Positions 1 to 9,565 of a stretch of DNA of 64,000 bases are shown piece by piece. The position numbers and the translations under genes are program-made. Numbering within the stretch: position 1 is the stretch's first letter; each line of letters opens with the position of its first letter. Where the stretch lies: assembly GCF_963576615.1 (NCBI RefSeq), contig NC_088710.1, forward strand, positions 17,107,877-17,171,876. Reading direction: 5' to 3'. A model generated the notes under the pieces. That model worked only from the letters and a program-made list of their open reading frames with translations, ran no database searches and was not told where the DNA came from. The DNA comes from Watersipora subatra. Taxonomy: Eukaryota; Bryozoa; Gymnolaemata; Cheilostomatida; Watersiporidae.

Positions 1-139
1 CATTACAACAACCATTGCAGTTATCCTATTGCACTGCAGTGCCATTTGACTGCTAATATTGCATTTCTCAACCATCAGTACCCTTTCTTTTTTCCAATAT
101 CGCTTTGGCCGTGGGCTGTATGACAGGGGAATTTCTAGT
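1..139. repeat. dispersed repeat, inverted partner at 27682-27820
   Basis: Reading this stretch on the opposite strand reproduces 27682-27820 almost base for base. Shared landmarks include a CATACAGCCCAC block, the run around AAAGAAAGGGTACTGATGG and the GCAATATTAGCAGTCAAATG block. The repeat is cut by the window edge here. No coding potential or terminal repeat is visible, so its class is unknown. Confidence 0.75.
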
Positions 140-1204
140 GTGTAGGAAGTAGTATTGTTGCAACAAGGATTTGCCTGCTGCACATTGTGCAGCTCTAAAT
201 GCATTGAGAGTGTTGCTAGTATACATTGACTCAGCACAATTTTAATACGCCCAACCCTGAAAATAGTAGGCTACCAACTAGCAACTACCAAAATCAGAAG
301 ATATACATCATTACAACTGCAAACGGCTTAGTTGTAGAGTTATGCTCTCTTGGATAGTGACCATTTCTGCAAGTGTTCAAATACTTCGACCAATAGTCTT
401 CAATTTTGACAAATCGTCAATGAATTCGACAAATAGCCTATCGGGCATCAGCAACAGCGGTTTCGACCGTTAGTTGTTCGACTAAACCTCCACATGCCGG
501 CAAAATCACTGGTAGGCGTAATCTCTGGCTCCCACGTGTGGGCGTACTAGTTCCTATCCAAAAAGTCCTGCGATCGCGGTGCGCGGTGTACAGTATATAC
601 GTCCTCTTCAGCTGTTTTTCCGAGTCCAAAAACGGTTCCTACAGCTGCAAATAGTGAGTAAACAACATCTTCACGCCCCTATTCATGATTAGATAAATGG
701 AGACAAGGTAATCACGCGGAATCACAAATATTCCAGGATTCCATCGACCCCTGACTTTTCAGTGTATATGTCATAATATGTGATATCATATGCAAAAGTC
801 TGCTTGTGTGTAAACTGTTTTTTTAGTAGGCTAAATTGTAGTCCATTACTGTAATATCTTGATACGTACACTGGCTTACTTAATCACATAATTTAATGGT
901 TGGTCGTTTTATGCATACATAGACGGTAGACCGCCAAGGCTAATCCATGGGTTGCTAATCTTTTTCACTCTGTTCCCTCTTAAGAGCTTTTTCTGGAAAT
1001 TTGAGTCTCCACAAGCACTTTTAACCCACATGACTAAAACGACCAATACAAATTATAACCCAGATTTATTGTACATATCCTAACAAGTTTCCTATGGCAA
1101 CATGTTAACTTTTTATATAACGTGTTACTCTAATTATTAATGATATTTCTGTTTGCTATTCATTCAGGCACAGTAGTTCGTTTGAGGCTTTGTTGTGGAT
1201 AGTG
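140..1204. other. intergenic DNA, nothing recognised
   Basis: No exon with splice sites, RNA gene or terminal repeat was found. Short open frames here lack any family resemblance. Confidence 0.5.
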
Positions 1205-2751
1205 CACGGTGCAGATCTAGGTCTAGGTCTAGGTGTTTTAAGAACCCGTAAATCCCGAAATCGGGCAAAAGAAGGCCGTTGAGAACTTTATTTAAAAATA
1301 GTCAATAAAACATAAAATTATGGTAAGCCGCGCAAGTTGCGCGATGTTCTAGGTAAAAAACTATTCATATAAAACCCGGTGTTTGCACATACAGCTGAAG
1401 GAGCACCCCCCGTAACCAGTCTTGTTTCATGACTGTGAAGAACATTTTGTATTTGGTTAAAACTTTCGATAAGAGATTCATGGCAGTCGTCAGATAAAAT
1501 CTTTAGCATGAGAGACATTCTTGCATGTTTGCGTCTTAGTTCCAAAAGTTCTAGATCTATAAAAATTCTTGCCTCTGTAACACTCTGCCTACCCTTCAAA
1601 CCAGATATAAACCTAACCGCCTTTCTTTGAACTGCTTCCAATGATGCTACCTGTCGCATCAAATGAGGGTCCCATACTTCACTCGCATATTCCAATATTG
1701 GTCTACACAGAGTGAGATATGCAACCCTTCTAACCCTCATCGGCGCATTAAACAAAACATGCTTCATCATTCCCAATCGCTGACTTGCCTTAGATATGAT
1801 TGAGTCTATATGTAAATCCCAATTAAAATCATTTGATATAAAAACTCCGAGGTATTTAAAACTGTCTACTACAGATAAAGGTCTGCCACTCAGGTAATAC
1901 ACCACATCTGGGTTTCCGCTACTCTGCCTTGCAAAACGAACGATTTGGCATTTATCAGTGTTAAAATTCATTTTCCAGTTATAGGCCCACTGGTCTAATA
2001 TGTTTAAATCCTCCTGGAAATTCACTGAATCCTGAAGGGTGTTTACCTGAGAAAAAAGTAAAGCGTCGTCTGCAAAAAGCTTGATAGCAGAAAAATTTAG
2101 ATTATCGGAGATATCATTTATGTACACCAAAAATAGGGTGGGCCCGAGGACAGACCCCTGTGGAACGCTCGATGAAACCAGCAGGTCAGAAGATGCAGCA
2201 CCCTCTATCACTACTCTTTGGAGTCTGTTTGACAGAAAGTCCCTAATCCAATTTACCATGTACGGGTTTATGTTTGATTTTATCAATTTGTCGATCAACA
2301 AGCCGTGAGACACCTTGTCAAATGCCTTAGAAAAATCCAGTACCGCTGCATGTACTATATTATTGTTATCTACTAATTTCATTATTTCATTCACAGTAGA
2401 GACTAGCTGGGTGGAGCAAGATAGGCCTTTTCTGAAACCGTGTTGGTTAGAATATATGACATTTACCAGATCTTTATTGATGTTACTAAGCACAATATGT
2501 TCTAACAATTTGCAAGCAATGCATGTCAGAGATATGGGCCTAAAATTTCCCGGATCTTCCCGACTGCCTTTTTTATGTACCGGAACTACATTGGCCACTT
2601 TCCAGATATCTGGAAGTTTTCCAATGTTCAACGAGTACTGGAATATGCTCGCCAATATCTTACTAATAATTTCAGGTTCAGGATATTCAGATTGTTTTGC
2701 ATGTTCGAGCTTTAGATTTAATAGTAAACAATATTGAGAACCCTGAATCAC
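1205..2751 (-). mobile_element. 5'-truncated CR1/jockey-like LINE
   Basis: On the minus strand the reverse transcriptase frame ends at 1318. A short 3' UTR follows with an AATAAA signal near 1285-1295. The element finishes in about three copies of a CTAGAC-type hexamer near 1213-1236, the kind of microsatellite tail used by CR1/L2-like LINEs rather than a poly(A) tail. Upstream of about 2751 the frame closes and no endonuclease domain is found, so the copy lost its 5' half at insertion. The open frame suggests a fairly recent insertion. Target-site duplications were not identified. Confidence 0.75.
1318..2751 (-). CDS. LINE reverse transcriptase (C-terminal part of ORF2)
   Basis: This is a 477-residue open frame of a non-LTR retrotransposon reverse transcriptase, which copies element RNA at a nicked chromosomal target. 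Visible blocks in order are the fingers motif HKKGSREDPGNFRPISL (about residues 59-75), the palm AVLDFSKAFDKV with the first catalytic Asp (about 137-148), the SVPQGSVLGPTLFLVYIND block (about 195-213), the catalytic FADDALLF motif (about 227-234), and the thumb region with KMNFNTDKCQ and FKYLGV. The C-terminal VWDPHL and VQRKAVRFI segments are typical of CR1/jockey-order LINEs. The first codon is GTG, not a true start, because the N-terminal endonuclease half is missing. No internal stop is seen. Confidence 0.9.
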   Translation of the reverse strand: MIQGSQYCLLLNLKLEHAKQSEYPEPEIISKILASIFQYSLNIGKLPDIWKVANVVPVHKKGSREDPGNFRPISLTCIACKLLEHIVLSNINKDLVNVIYSNQHGFRKGLSCSTQLVSTVNEIMKLVDNNNIVHAAVLDFSKAFDKVSHGLLIDKLIKSNINPYMVNWIRDFLSNRLQRVVIEGAASSDLLVSSSVPQGSVLGPTLFLVYINDISDNLNFSAIKLFADDALLFSQVNTLQDSVNFQEDLNILDQWAYNWKMNFNTDKCQIVRFARQSSGNPDVVYYLSGRPLSVVDSFKYLGVFISNDFNWDLHIDSIISKASQRLGMMKHVLFNAPMRVRRVAYLTLCRPILEYASEVWDPHLMRQVASLEAVQRKAVRFISGLKGRQSVTEARIFIDLELLELRRKHARMSLMLKILSDDCHESLIESFNQIQNVLHSHETRLVTGGAPSAVCANTGFYMNSFLPRTSRNLRGLP

Positions 2752-2890
2752 ACAGATACATCGTCACAAATGGCGGCAGTTTAAGGATGGCGATTTTTGC
2801 TACTTTTGTATTTAAGATATAGGCTATATAGATATGCATGACACTTCCTTTTGAGGAGATATCTACTTGGGCAATGGTGGTTTCGACATA

Positions 2891-2930
2891 CCAATGATAT
2901 ACAGCCCCCATGGGGGCTGTATATCATTGG
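2891..2930. repeat. perfect 40-bp palindrome flanked by ACATA direct repeats
   Basis: Two 20-base arms beginning CCAATGATATACAGCCCCCA are exact reverse complements with no spacer. ACATA lies immediately on both sides as a direct repeat (2886-2890 and 2931-2935), like a target-site duplication. DNA or RNA from it would form a full hairpin. Confidence 0.9.
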
Positions 2931-2935
2931 ACATA

Positions 2936-4429
2936 CTAAGCAAATATTGGATTGGATTAACTTGGTAGCTCAAAAATTGACTGTACAATGTACTGAAAAA
3001 ATGAAAATACTGCAACCCTGCATAGTAATAGTTGGGAATAGTTTTTGTCCCTCTCCTGCTTGTCGTCTTTTTCCTTTAACGGGTTATGTCATCAACTGTT
3101 AAAGCTTCTTTTACTACTTCTACACCCAAACGTTAACCCGGCATTCTTAAACCTTTATCCTATTTTGCAGCATCTCAATCCATCCATTCAATCTGTCCTT
3201 CAGTTCTGAACTGAGCTGAACTAATTGTAACAGGCCCACTGCATCATTTTGTGGCACTAGAAGTTCACCAAAAATCAACAAAAAGTTTACTAGATATGTA
3301 GATGAGCATTTCAATTGACATATGATGGCAAGGTTGAAAGATGATCTCATTCATAAAAAATAAACCTGGATTCACTGCAACATTTTGTGGTGCTAGTTAC
3401 TGTGGATATTACTCTGGAAGTGATCATTTCCTGCAGTTGCTGTTTAGTTTTGGTCCCAAGTTGCTAAGGAGTTTATCTCGGTGTATGGCAATTGCTCTTT
3501 CATATGTATAAGACATGAGCGGTCTAAGGCCTTTAAAAATCTGCATTTGCTCAATAACTAGCAAACTGGTTTTTCTAGATGAAAAACACTTTTTAAGAAA
3601 TTGTTTCTCTAGAAGTTTACTAAAAGTTCTAGCTAGACTTATGTTAAACATATATTTTATTCTTCATTGTTTATAGCTATCACATGCAGGTGAATTCATA
3701 AACTTGAAATAGCAACCCATTTTATGGTCTTTCATTTGTAGGCATTGCAAATATTCTACAAGAAGTAACATTAATAGTTGATGTGATGAAACGATGTCTC
3801 TATCTCTTAATGTCTTACTGTTCGGCGAGGTGAAGGTCAGGTACTTGGTGGTGAGAGGTGAGGACCAATAGATCATTAATAGATCTTATCAATAGATCAT
3901 CTTTGTTGTTTAGCGTTCAACGCTCGCCACAGGTTCTGTCGGTTTCTCTAGTTTACTGTTTTCAATGCAATTTGTATAGCTTCTCAATTTCCAAAAATTA
4001 CCAGACGATTCGATATTATTATGCAAAAACTTGTAAATTTTGTTAATATTTTTGTGTTTCAGCGTAAAAAAACTGTTTTGTGTTTGTGATGATTAGAAAC
4101 ACTTATTTCATGAATGCCCGTGTCTGTGAAAGGTCATGGAATGAGAATATTATAAGACTAGATAGACTGTGTGTTTTAGTTCCAGTATCACTCACTATGA
4201 AAATCATCAGGTGTGAGATAAATCACCATTACACGGTTATATTGTTTATATGATCGGCGAGATCTCGTCAAATGGTGAAGATTTTCAAATTGTCTCCCTT
4301 AAAAATCGCAACCAAACAATTAAATCAATGAAGTTGTCATAATTGTGTCTGATCAAGATATCTGATGTTTTCATTTGTGTTTTTTCAAGTGGGTCATCGG
4401 AATCCCACCTCATAGTTAGGTACGAATTA
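2936..4429. other. intergenic DNA, nothing recognised
   Basis: AT-rich sequence with only short open frames that lack splice-site support or family resemblance. Confidence 0.5.
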
Positions 4430-6967
4430 TCTACTATATAAACGGCAATCGTTGTCTGTCTGCGTGTTTGATTGATTGTCCACCTTATAGAGTACCGTAC
4501 TTTTCGGACTATTACCCGCTACTAGGTATCTAGAACGCGTTAACGGGAATCGACGGTTAATACACGCCTTTATACATAACCTATTCATCGGTTTTACACA
4601 AAAACACGTCATCTCCGGTTAGCGCGCGCCTCTTTACGGCGCCCAACGACACTGGTGCGTTTGAAACAGCAAATTTGCTGCCGTGTTAAAAAGCACCGTC
4701 CTGAGTTCGGCGGCCTATACAGCTATACAAATGTACTAATCATTAAATAAAATAAGTTAATGAATAGTAATTTACATGCAATTAATTTTTACTGCCAACG
4801 TGTACCGAGAAGGTCACGCGAACGTTGGTTTCTTGCGGTCACTGGAAAACGCAGTTCTCTCCTACTAAATTTCTACATAAAAAAGTAAGTATTTCTCAAT
4901 CAATGTTGTATTGTCTATGAATTGCCACACTTCCACTGCATAACCCTTTCACTTGCGTCCGTGTACAAATTTAGCTATCGGCCTACTGCCAGCCATTTTG
5001 CCGATATTGCTTAATATGTATACATTATTTTTTCAATTTCAAACTCGATCTAGAACGTTTGTTTTGGTTATATATTTCATTTTGCCAACATGTTAACAAG
5101 CACTGCTATACAAAAAATTTATTGTATCTATACTTTGTGCATTTTAATTATCTGTGTAATCACAAAAATCTGAATCGGCTATAATTTCATCAACATAAGT
5201 AGTTATTTGTTTTGTAACTTGGACGCATTTAATGAACTCGCACAAAAAATCTTCGTTTTTAAGTTGGAAATTCTCAAACAAAGATTTAAAATTAAATTTT
5301 AGGCTAATTTTATAGAGAAATCTTTGGACAACACTGTCACTACTATAAAAGTCTTAAAGATCGTTGGTTATGTTATCAACGAATAATAAAATTCAGTTGC
5401 TAGCAATTGCTGGGAAAGTCGCAAATATGCGTCTACGGCGGTCGACCATAGAAAACGCATAAATGAGTCTACTTCAGTGAAAGGGTTAAAAACGTTGGAT
5501 TTGCCACTGTTTGTGATAGTAAACATGTTCATGTTCATTTCCTTCCGCAGCTGAGTTACTTTTACTTATTTTCCAGCTACGAGTACTACAGAACTACAGC
5601 TACTACAGAACTTGCACGGGCACTCCGAGCGTTGCGATAGGCGACGGTAAGAAGAAAGCGAGCAGTGTATATTACAAAAAAGCACACCATCTCATTCAAT
5701 TTTAGAAATGCTTGAAGCAGTGCAATGCCTTCCAAAAGCCTACTGCCCAAACGCAAGAACAGATTGATTCCCGTAGAGAAAGAGACCAAATTCGCAAAGC
5801 AGCAGCTAGACGAGCGGAAACTGCAGAGCAAACACAGCTATGCCCACAACGAAGCGGAACTGCTACAGCAGCTGCTAGAAGTGCAGAAACTGCAGAGCAA
5901 ACACAGCTACGCCTACAATGAAACAGAATAGCTACTGCATCTGCTAGAAGTGCAGAAACTGCAGAGCAAACACAGTTACGCCTACAACGAAACAGAATAG
6001 CAGCTGCTAGAAGAGCAGAAACCGCTGAACAAACACAGGTACATCGATAGCAGGCCAGAATAGATGCTGCAGCCGCTAGAAGTGCAGAGACTACTGAACC
6101 GACCCATCAGCGACTCAAACGGCTCAGAGCAGCCGCTACTTCGGCCAGACGTGCAGAAACCTCCGAGCAGATGCAGCGGCGACAAGAACATGATGCACTA
6201 GCTACAACAGCTGCTCGGCGAGCTGAATTTTTTGAGCAGATGAAACGGCGACAACAGCGAGATGCACTAACTACAGCAGCTGCTACCAGGCGCCGCGTAT
6301 GCACAGAAAACTTCGCACTTGACTACAGTCTTGCAACGCAGTATAGGGCCGAATTTTTCTATAGGACGAATGTCCAAAAATGCTCCAGATGTAATGCCTT
6401 ACGTTGGAAAGGCGAGAGGCCATATATGTAGTTTATATAGTAGATTTTATTGGTAATAAATTTTATCAACACAACCACATTACTGCTGCAAAGTTTGTAT
6501 ATACCATGTCAAAACACAGGCTATAGACAAAAACTGGTGAGTCATGAGTGTTTCAAGCATGTAGAAGTTTCAATTCAATAAATGCTGGTGATAGCTAAGC
6601 AGTGCAATAGCAAAATATTTTCTAGAATTTCTTAAAATATGTAAAACTTTTCAATACTGCCAGTTTGAAGAACTTCAGTTTGCCTAGCAATGTCAATTTC
6701 ATTATCAGTTCTGTGTACAAAATTAGTACAATTCCGATTTGATTGGTTCGAGACTGATGCATTGTAGACTAGCTGTAAAACTTATTGCATATTTCCATTG
6801 GTCTTTCCAACATTATTGACATGTACAACTGCATATGTGTATGCAGTCAGATCAGCACAAAAATTTCAGTAGATTGCATATTTGGAGTTGTTTTACAGTA
6901 TGAAAGACAACTCTCAATAAAACTTGCTTTACGTAAATCTGTTCCCGAACATGGGTAATGCAGCTAG
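4430..6967 (+). mobile_element. Helitron (rolling-circle transposon), internally deleted
   Basis: The 5' end TCTACTATATAAACGGCAAT matches the Helitron TC...TATA-type start and is preceded by A at 4429. The 3' end is CTAG at 6964-6967 followed by T at 6968, with a small CCCG/TGGG stem-loop near 6943-6955 just before it, as Helitrons require. This gives a 2538-bp element inserted between A and T. The element carries only the start of a Helitron protein frame (5712-6431); the Rep and helicase domains are absent. Helitrons make no target duplication and have no terminal inverted repeats, and none are seen. Confidence 0.65.
5712..6431 (+). pseudogene. N-terminal part of a Helitron replicase/helicase protein, decayed
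   Basis: A single frame from 5712 to 6431 has only two internal stops (TGA at 5919, TAG at 6048) before the final TAG. It carries repeated modules around RSAETAEQTQ and RRAETAEQ, rich in Ala, Arg, Glu and Gln, which resemble the AETxEQ repeats preceding Helitron proteins in invertebrates. The repeats lead to an NFALDYSLATQYRAEFFY segment and a Cys-rich CSRCNALRWKGE motif, the short zinc-binding lead-in of these proteins. The frame stops two codons after GERP, where further Cys residues are expected. The first stop sits where the neighbouring repeat copy has CGA, so a CpG transition explains it. The Rep and helicase domains are missing. The link to Helitrons rests on motif recall and the flanking Helitron ends. 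Confidence 0.65.
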
Positions 6968-7040
6968 TTCTTGATAAAATATATTCTCACATCTCTAAAT
7001 ATGGCTGCACTCAATGATAATTGTACCTAAGATTCAATAA

Positions 7041-7297
7041 GTTATGAAACTCGCTCGAGATGCCCTGCAAACTCATGTTCTGCTACAATTACCCTCGTCT
7101 GGTTGTATGTTTTTAGATGAAGGAGACAATTGCAACATAGTGACACCGCAGCCTGATATTGCTGATATTAATACTCTGGCGCAGGAAGTGTATCCCATCA
7201 TGCTTGCGAAGGATGTGTGTAACTTAGTAGGAGATCAGTGTGCTGGTAACATGACCCGGTTTCTGAACAAGACCAAGGAAATTAAATCTTTTACAAA
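7041..7297 (+). CDS. candidate exon 1 of an unidentified helical protein
   Basis: The open block contains LAQEVYPIMLAKDVCNL and ends KEIKSFTK before a GTTAGC donor at 7298, leaving phase 0. The acceptor is uncertain: an AG at 7039-7040 follows a stop codon in frame, so the exon cannot begin earlier, and a CAG inside the block could be the true start. Composition looks like an alpha-helical protein. I do not recognise the family. It is grouped with the exons at 8488, 14902 and 18039 only by strand and order, and the phases do not chain directly from this exon to 8488, so an exon is missing or the grouping is wrong. Confidence 0.35.
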
Positions 7298-7977
7298 GGT
7301 TAGCTTTGAAGGTAACAGCTACCTTATATAACATGATGTTAATAAGTTGTTTAATAACATGTTTTATTGAGGCTAACCATGTACATTATATGTTAAATCT
7401 ATTGTCATGTTTCACCAGCTTGTCATTTACCATAAAACCTCTAATTGAATGCATGGTTGTTTATTTTTCAACCCTTTATAGTGGCGGTTTGTTGGAGGCG
7501 CAGATCAAATAGAGGCTGGCGGCCTATTTTTCAAAAGGCTCATCAGAATTTTGGGAAGATAAATTTAGCCCTATTACGGGCGAAGCTAACGCTGCCTATA
7601 CTTTGCTCTTTTTTTCCGGTGGACCTATATTAAACCTTTGGTATGCAATAAATCTGCTAACTTACCTCCAACTTGTCAAAGATCTCTTAATAAATATGCA
7701 TCGAGAAACCGCGATATCTCTACTAGTTGATATCTATTGCTTGCAATTGACCTACGATAATAATCAGAGTTTTAACCGCCATCAAGTTTTGTCGATTTTA
7801 ATCTTGAAACATCCTGGCAGTCCGATCATCTCAAACATCAAAAACAATGGTAGGAAAATACTGCTACTTTCTGATAAAATCTACTAAAATTTTGTGTAAG
7901 TTTTTTATAACCTAAAACTTTTCTTAATCAGAAGACAGAAAGTTCCATTGAGCAATAGTAGTATCCTGCAAGACCCC

Positions 7978-8440
7978 TGGTGATACTCCCATGATGCAAT
8001 AGTGGTACTCTCGTGATGCAATAGTGGTATTCCCATGATGCAATAGTAGTACTCTCATGATGCAATAGTGGTACTCCCATGATGCAATAGTGGTATTCCC
8101 ATTATGCAATAGTGGTACTCCCATTATGCAATGGTGATACTACCATGATGCAATAGTGGTACTCCCATGATGCAATAGTGGTATTCCCATGATGCAATGG
8201 TGATACTACCATGATGCAATAGTGGTACTCCCATGATGAAATAGTGGTACTCCCATGATGCAATAGTGGTATTCCCATGATGCAATGGTGATACTACCAT
8301 GATGCAATAGTGGTACTCTCATGATGCAATAGTGGTACTCCCATGATGCAATACTGGTACTCCCATGATGCAATACTGGTATTCCCATGATGCATTGGTG
8401 CTATTCCTAGATGTAATAGTGATACTCCCATAATTGGCTG
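7978..8440. repeat. 22-bp minisatellite, about 21 copies
   Basis: The unit is close to GTGGTACTCCCATGATGCAA plus TA. Variants marked by GGTGATACTACC recur at 8131, 8197 and 8285, spaced 66 and 88 bp (3 and 4 units), so blocks of several units were amplified together. Open frames across it on the minus strand are by-products of the repeat. It lies in the interval between the exons at 7041 and 8488. Confidence 0.95.
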
Positions 8441-8487
8441 CATATGTAGAAAGCTTAGCTAATGTTACATATTGAGTTCCATTGCAG

Positions 8488-8612
8488 GTATAGCTGTGAA
8501 GGACATCAACAACAGCCTAGCTGTTAACTTTATAGGATTGAAGGCTATGTTTATGGGTCTGTTCAGCTGTAATAATACTCATTTACAGAAGTTAGTGGCT
8601 ACGAAATTATGG
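8488..8612 (+). CDS. candidate exon 2 of an unidentified helical protein
   Basis: The block follows a clear acceptor (TTCCATTGCAG, ending 8487) and ends at a strong donor (TTATGG then GTAAGT at 8613). The reading contains VKDINNSLAVNFIGLKAM and ends near LVATKLW. It enters in a phase needing one base from the previous exon and leaves in phase 0. Both splice sites are better than average, which makes this the best supported small exon of the group. The protein is not recognised. Confidence 0.5.
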
Positions 8613-9195
8613 GTAAGTTCTTGTTCGCTCACTAGTAGAAAATCTACAATCCATTGACACAATGGCAGAGATGTTGTCTATACGGGCTTATTGAAATGCT
8701 TTAGAAGTCTAGGTTCCTTCTTATTAAACCTTGATTCATCGTTTTGGATACTAATCTATCATGATAGGTTACAAGTGATGTGTTAGTGTGTTGGAAGCAG
8801 GCATTACTATCTCTCCGTTTATCCTGTTGGTAAGATAAACATACATTAATATTCCATTTGATAACTCACACGTCGGTTCGTTCATTCGCTGAAATGCCTA
8901 AACACTTATTTTTCTGCGATGTCAGTAACATTAATTTTTTGGAATCAACCTCTCAGGGCTCTCTGTGAACAAAGGTGTTTTATATTCATATGGAATATAG
9001 TAAACAATTAACTCAGAAGTGCCCTGGACCAAAATTCATGAATGCAAAAAGAATTATATTATTTTGTTTGAGATGTCAACAGTCCAATGATGAATTATCG
9101 TAGTTTTATTATTACTAGTAAGCATTGCAGTCTCAGGAACCGTAAGAGATCATAATGAGTAATCGTTATATGCATAATTAATTCATGAAGTTGCA

Positions 9196-9327
9196 AGGTG
9201 CCTGTGTAGTGTAGTGATTAGAGCGCCAGACTGTAAAATGGAGGCTCTGAGTTCAACTCCTGTGTGAGGCAATTCTTTTCCTAACGCTCTTAGCGTGGCT
9301 TCAGACGTACTCTTATTATAGTAAAGA
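9196..9327 (-). mobile_element. short tRNA-like element with Helitron-like 5' end
   Basis: On the minus strand it starts TCTTTACTATAATAAGAG, shared with copies at 26630, 53908 and 60422. It ends in a tRNA-like segment which, read on the plus strand, shows AGTGTAGTGATTAGAGCG as a box A-like part and GAGTTCAACTCC as box B. The tRNA-like part has no proper acceptor stem or CCA, so it is not a working tRNA gene. Confidence 0.65.
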
Positions 9328-9528
9328 TTATTATCGTAGTTTTTCATAAACTATGTTTTATTTGGTGGGTTCAGCCAAACAACTTACTGCAAGGTTGGTA
9401 TAAGAACCAGTTCCTGTGGTTGAAAATTAGCAAGAGCAGCAATTAAATTTACTAGAAAGTTTTTGGCAGCTGAAAGAAAAGATAACCTGAACTACAAATT
9501 ATGGTGACATTTGCTTTTTATTTTTGTA

Positions 9529-9560
9529 CTAGCTGTAACCCCAGTGATGCCGGGATTTAT
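9529..9560 (-). mobile_element. Helitron-like 3' terminus, abutting the 35-bp satellite
   Basis: Read on the minus strand the segment runs CCCGGCATCACTGGGG, then TTACAGCTAG followed by T. This is a degenerate GC-rich stem-loop, a short spacer and CTAG/T, the Helitron 3' signature. It closely resembles the 3' end of the Helitron at 6943-6968. The satellite beginning at 9566 would lie inside the element. The far end was not found. Confidence 0.5.
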
Positions 9561-9565
9561 TTCAT

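Noticed and set aside
7561..7589. Alternative Helitron 3' end (GCCCTATTACGGGC followed by GAAGCTAA)
   Set aside because: The stem is only four pairs and the next base is not T. The CTAG/T end at 6964-6968 fits better and leaves the exon at 7041 outside the element.
7924..8388. Open frames on the minus strand across the 22-bp repeat
   Set aside because: They consist only of the repeat translated (HYCIMGV-type units), with no start context or splice sites.
9197..9272. Possible tRNA gene with a GTA-type anticodon
   Set aside because: The acceptor arms do not pair and the segment belongs to a dispersed element family, so it is a tRNA-derived relic.
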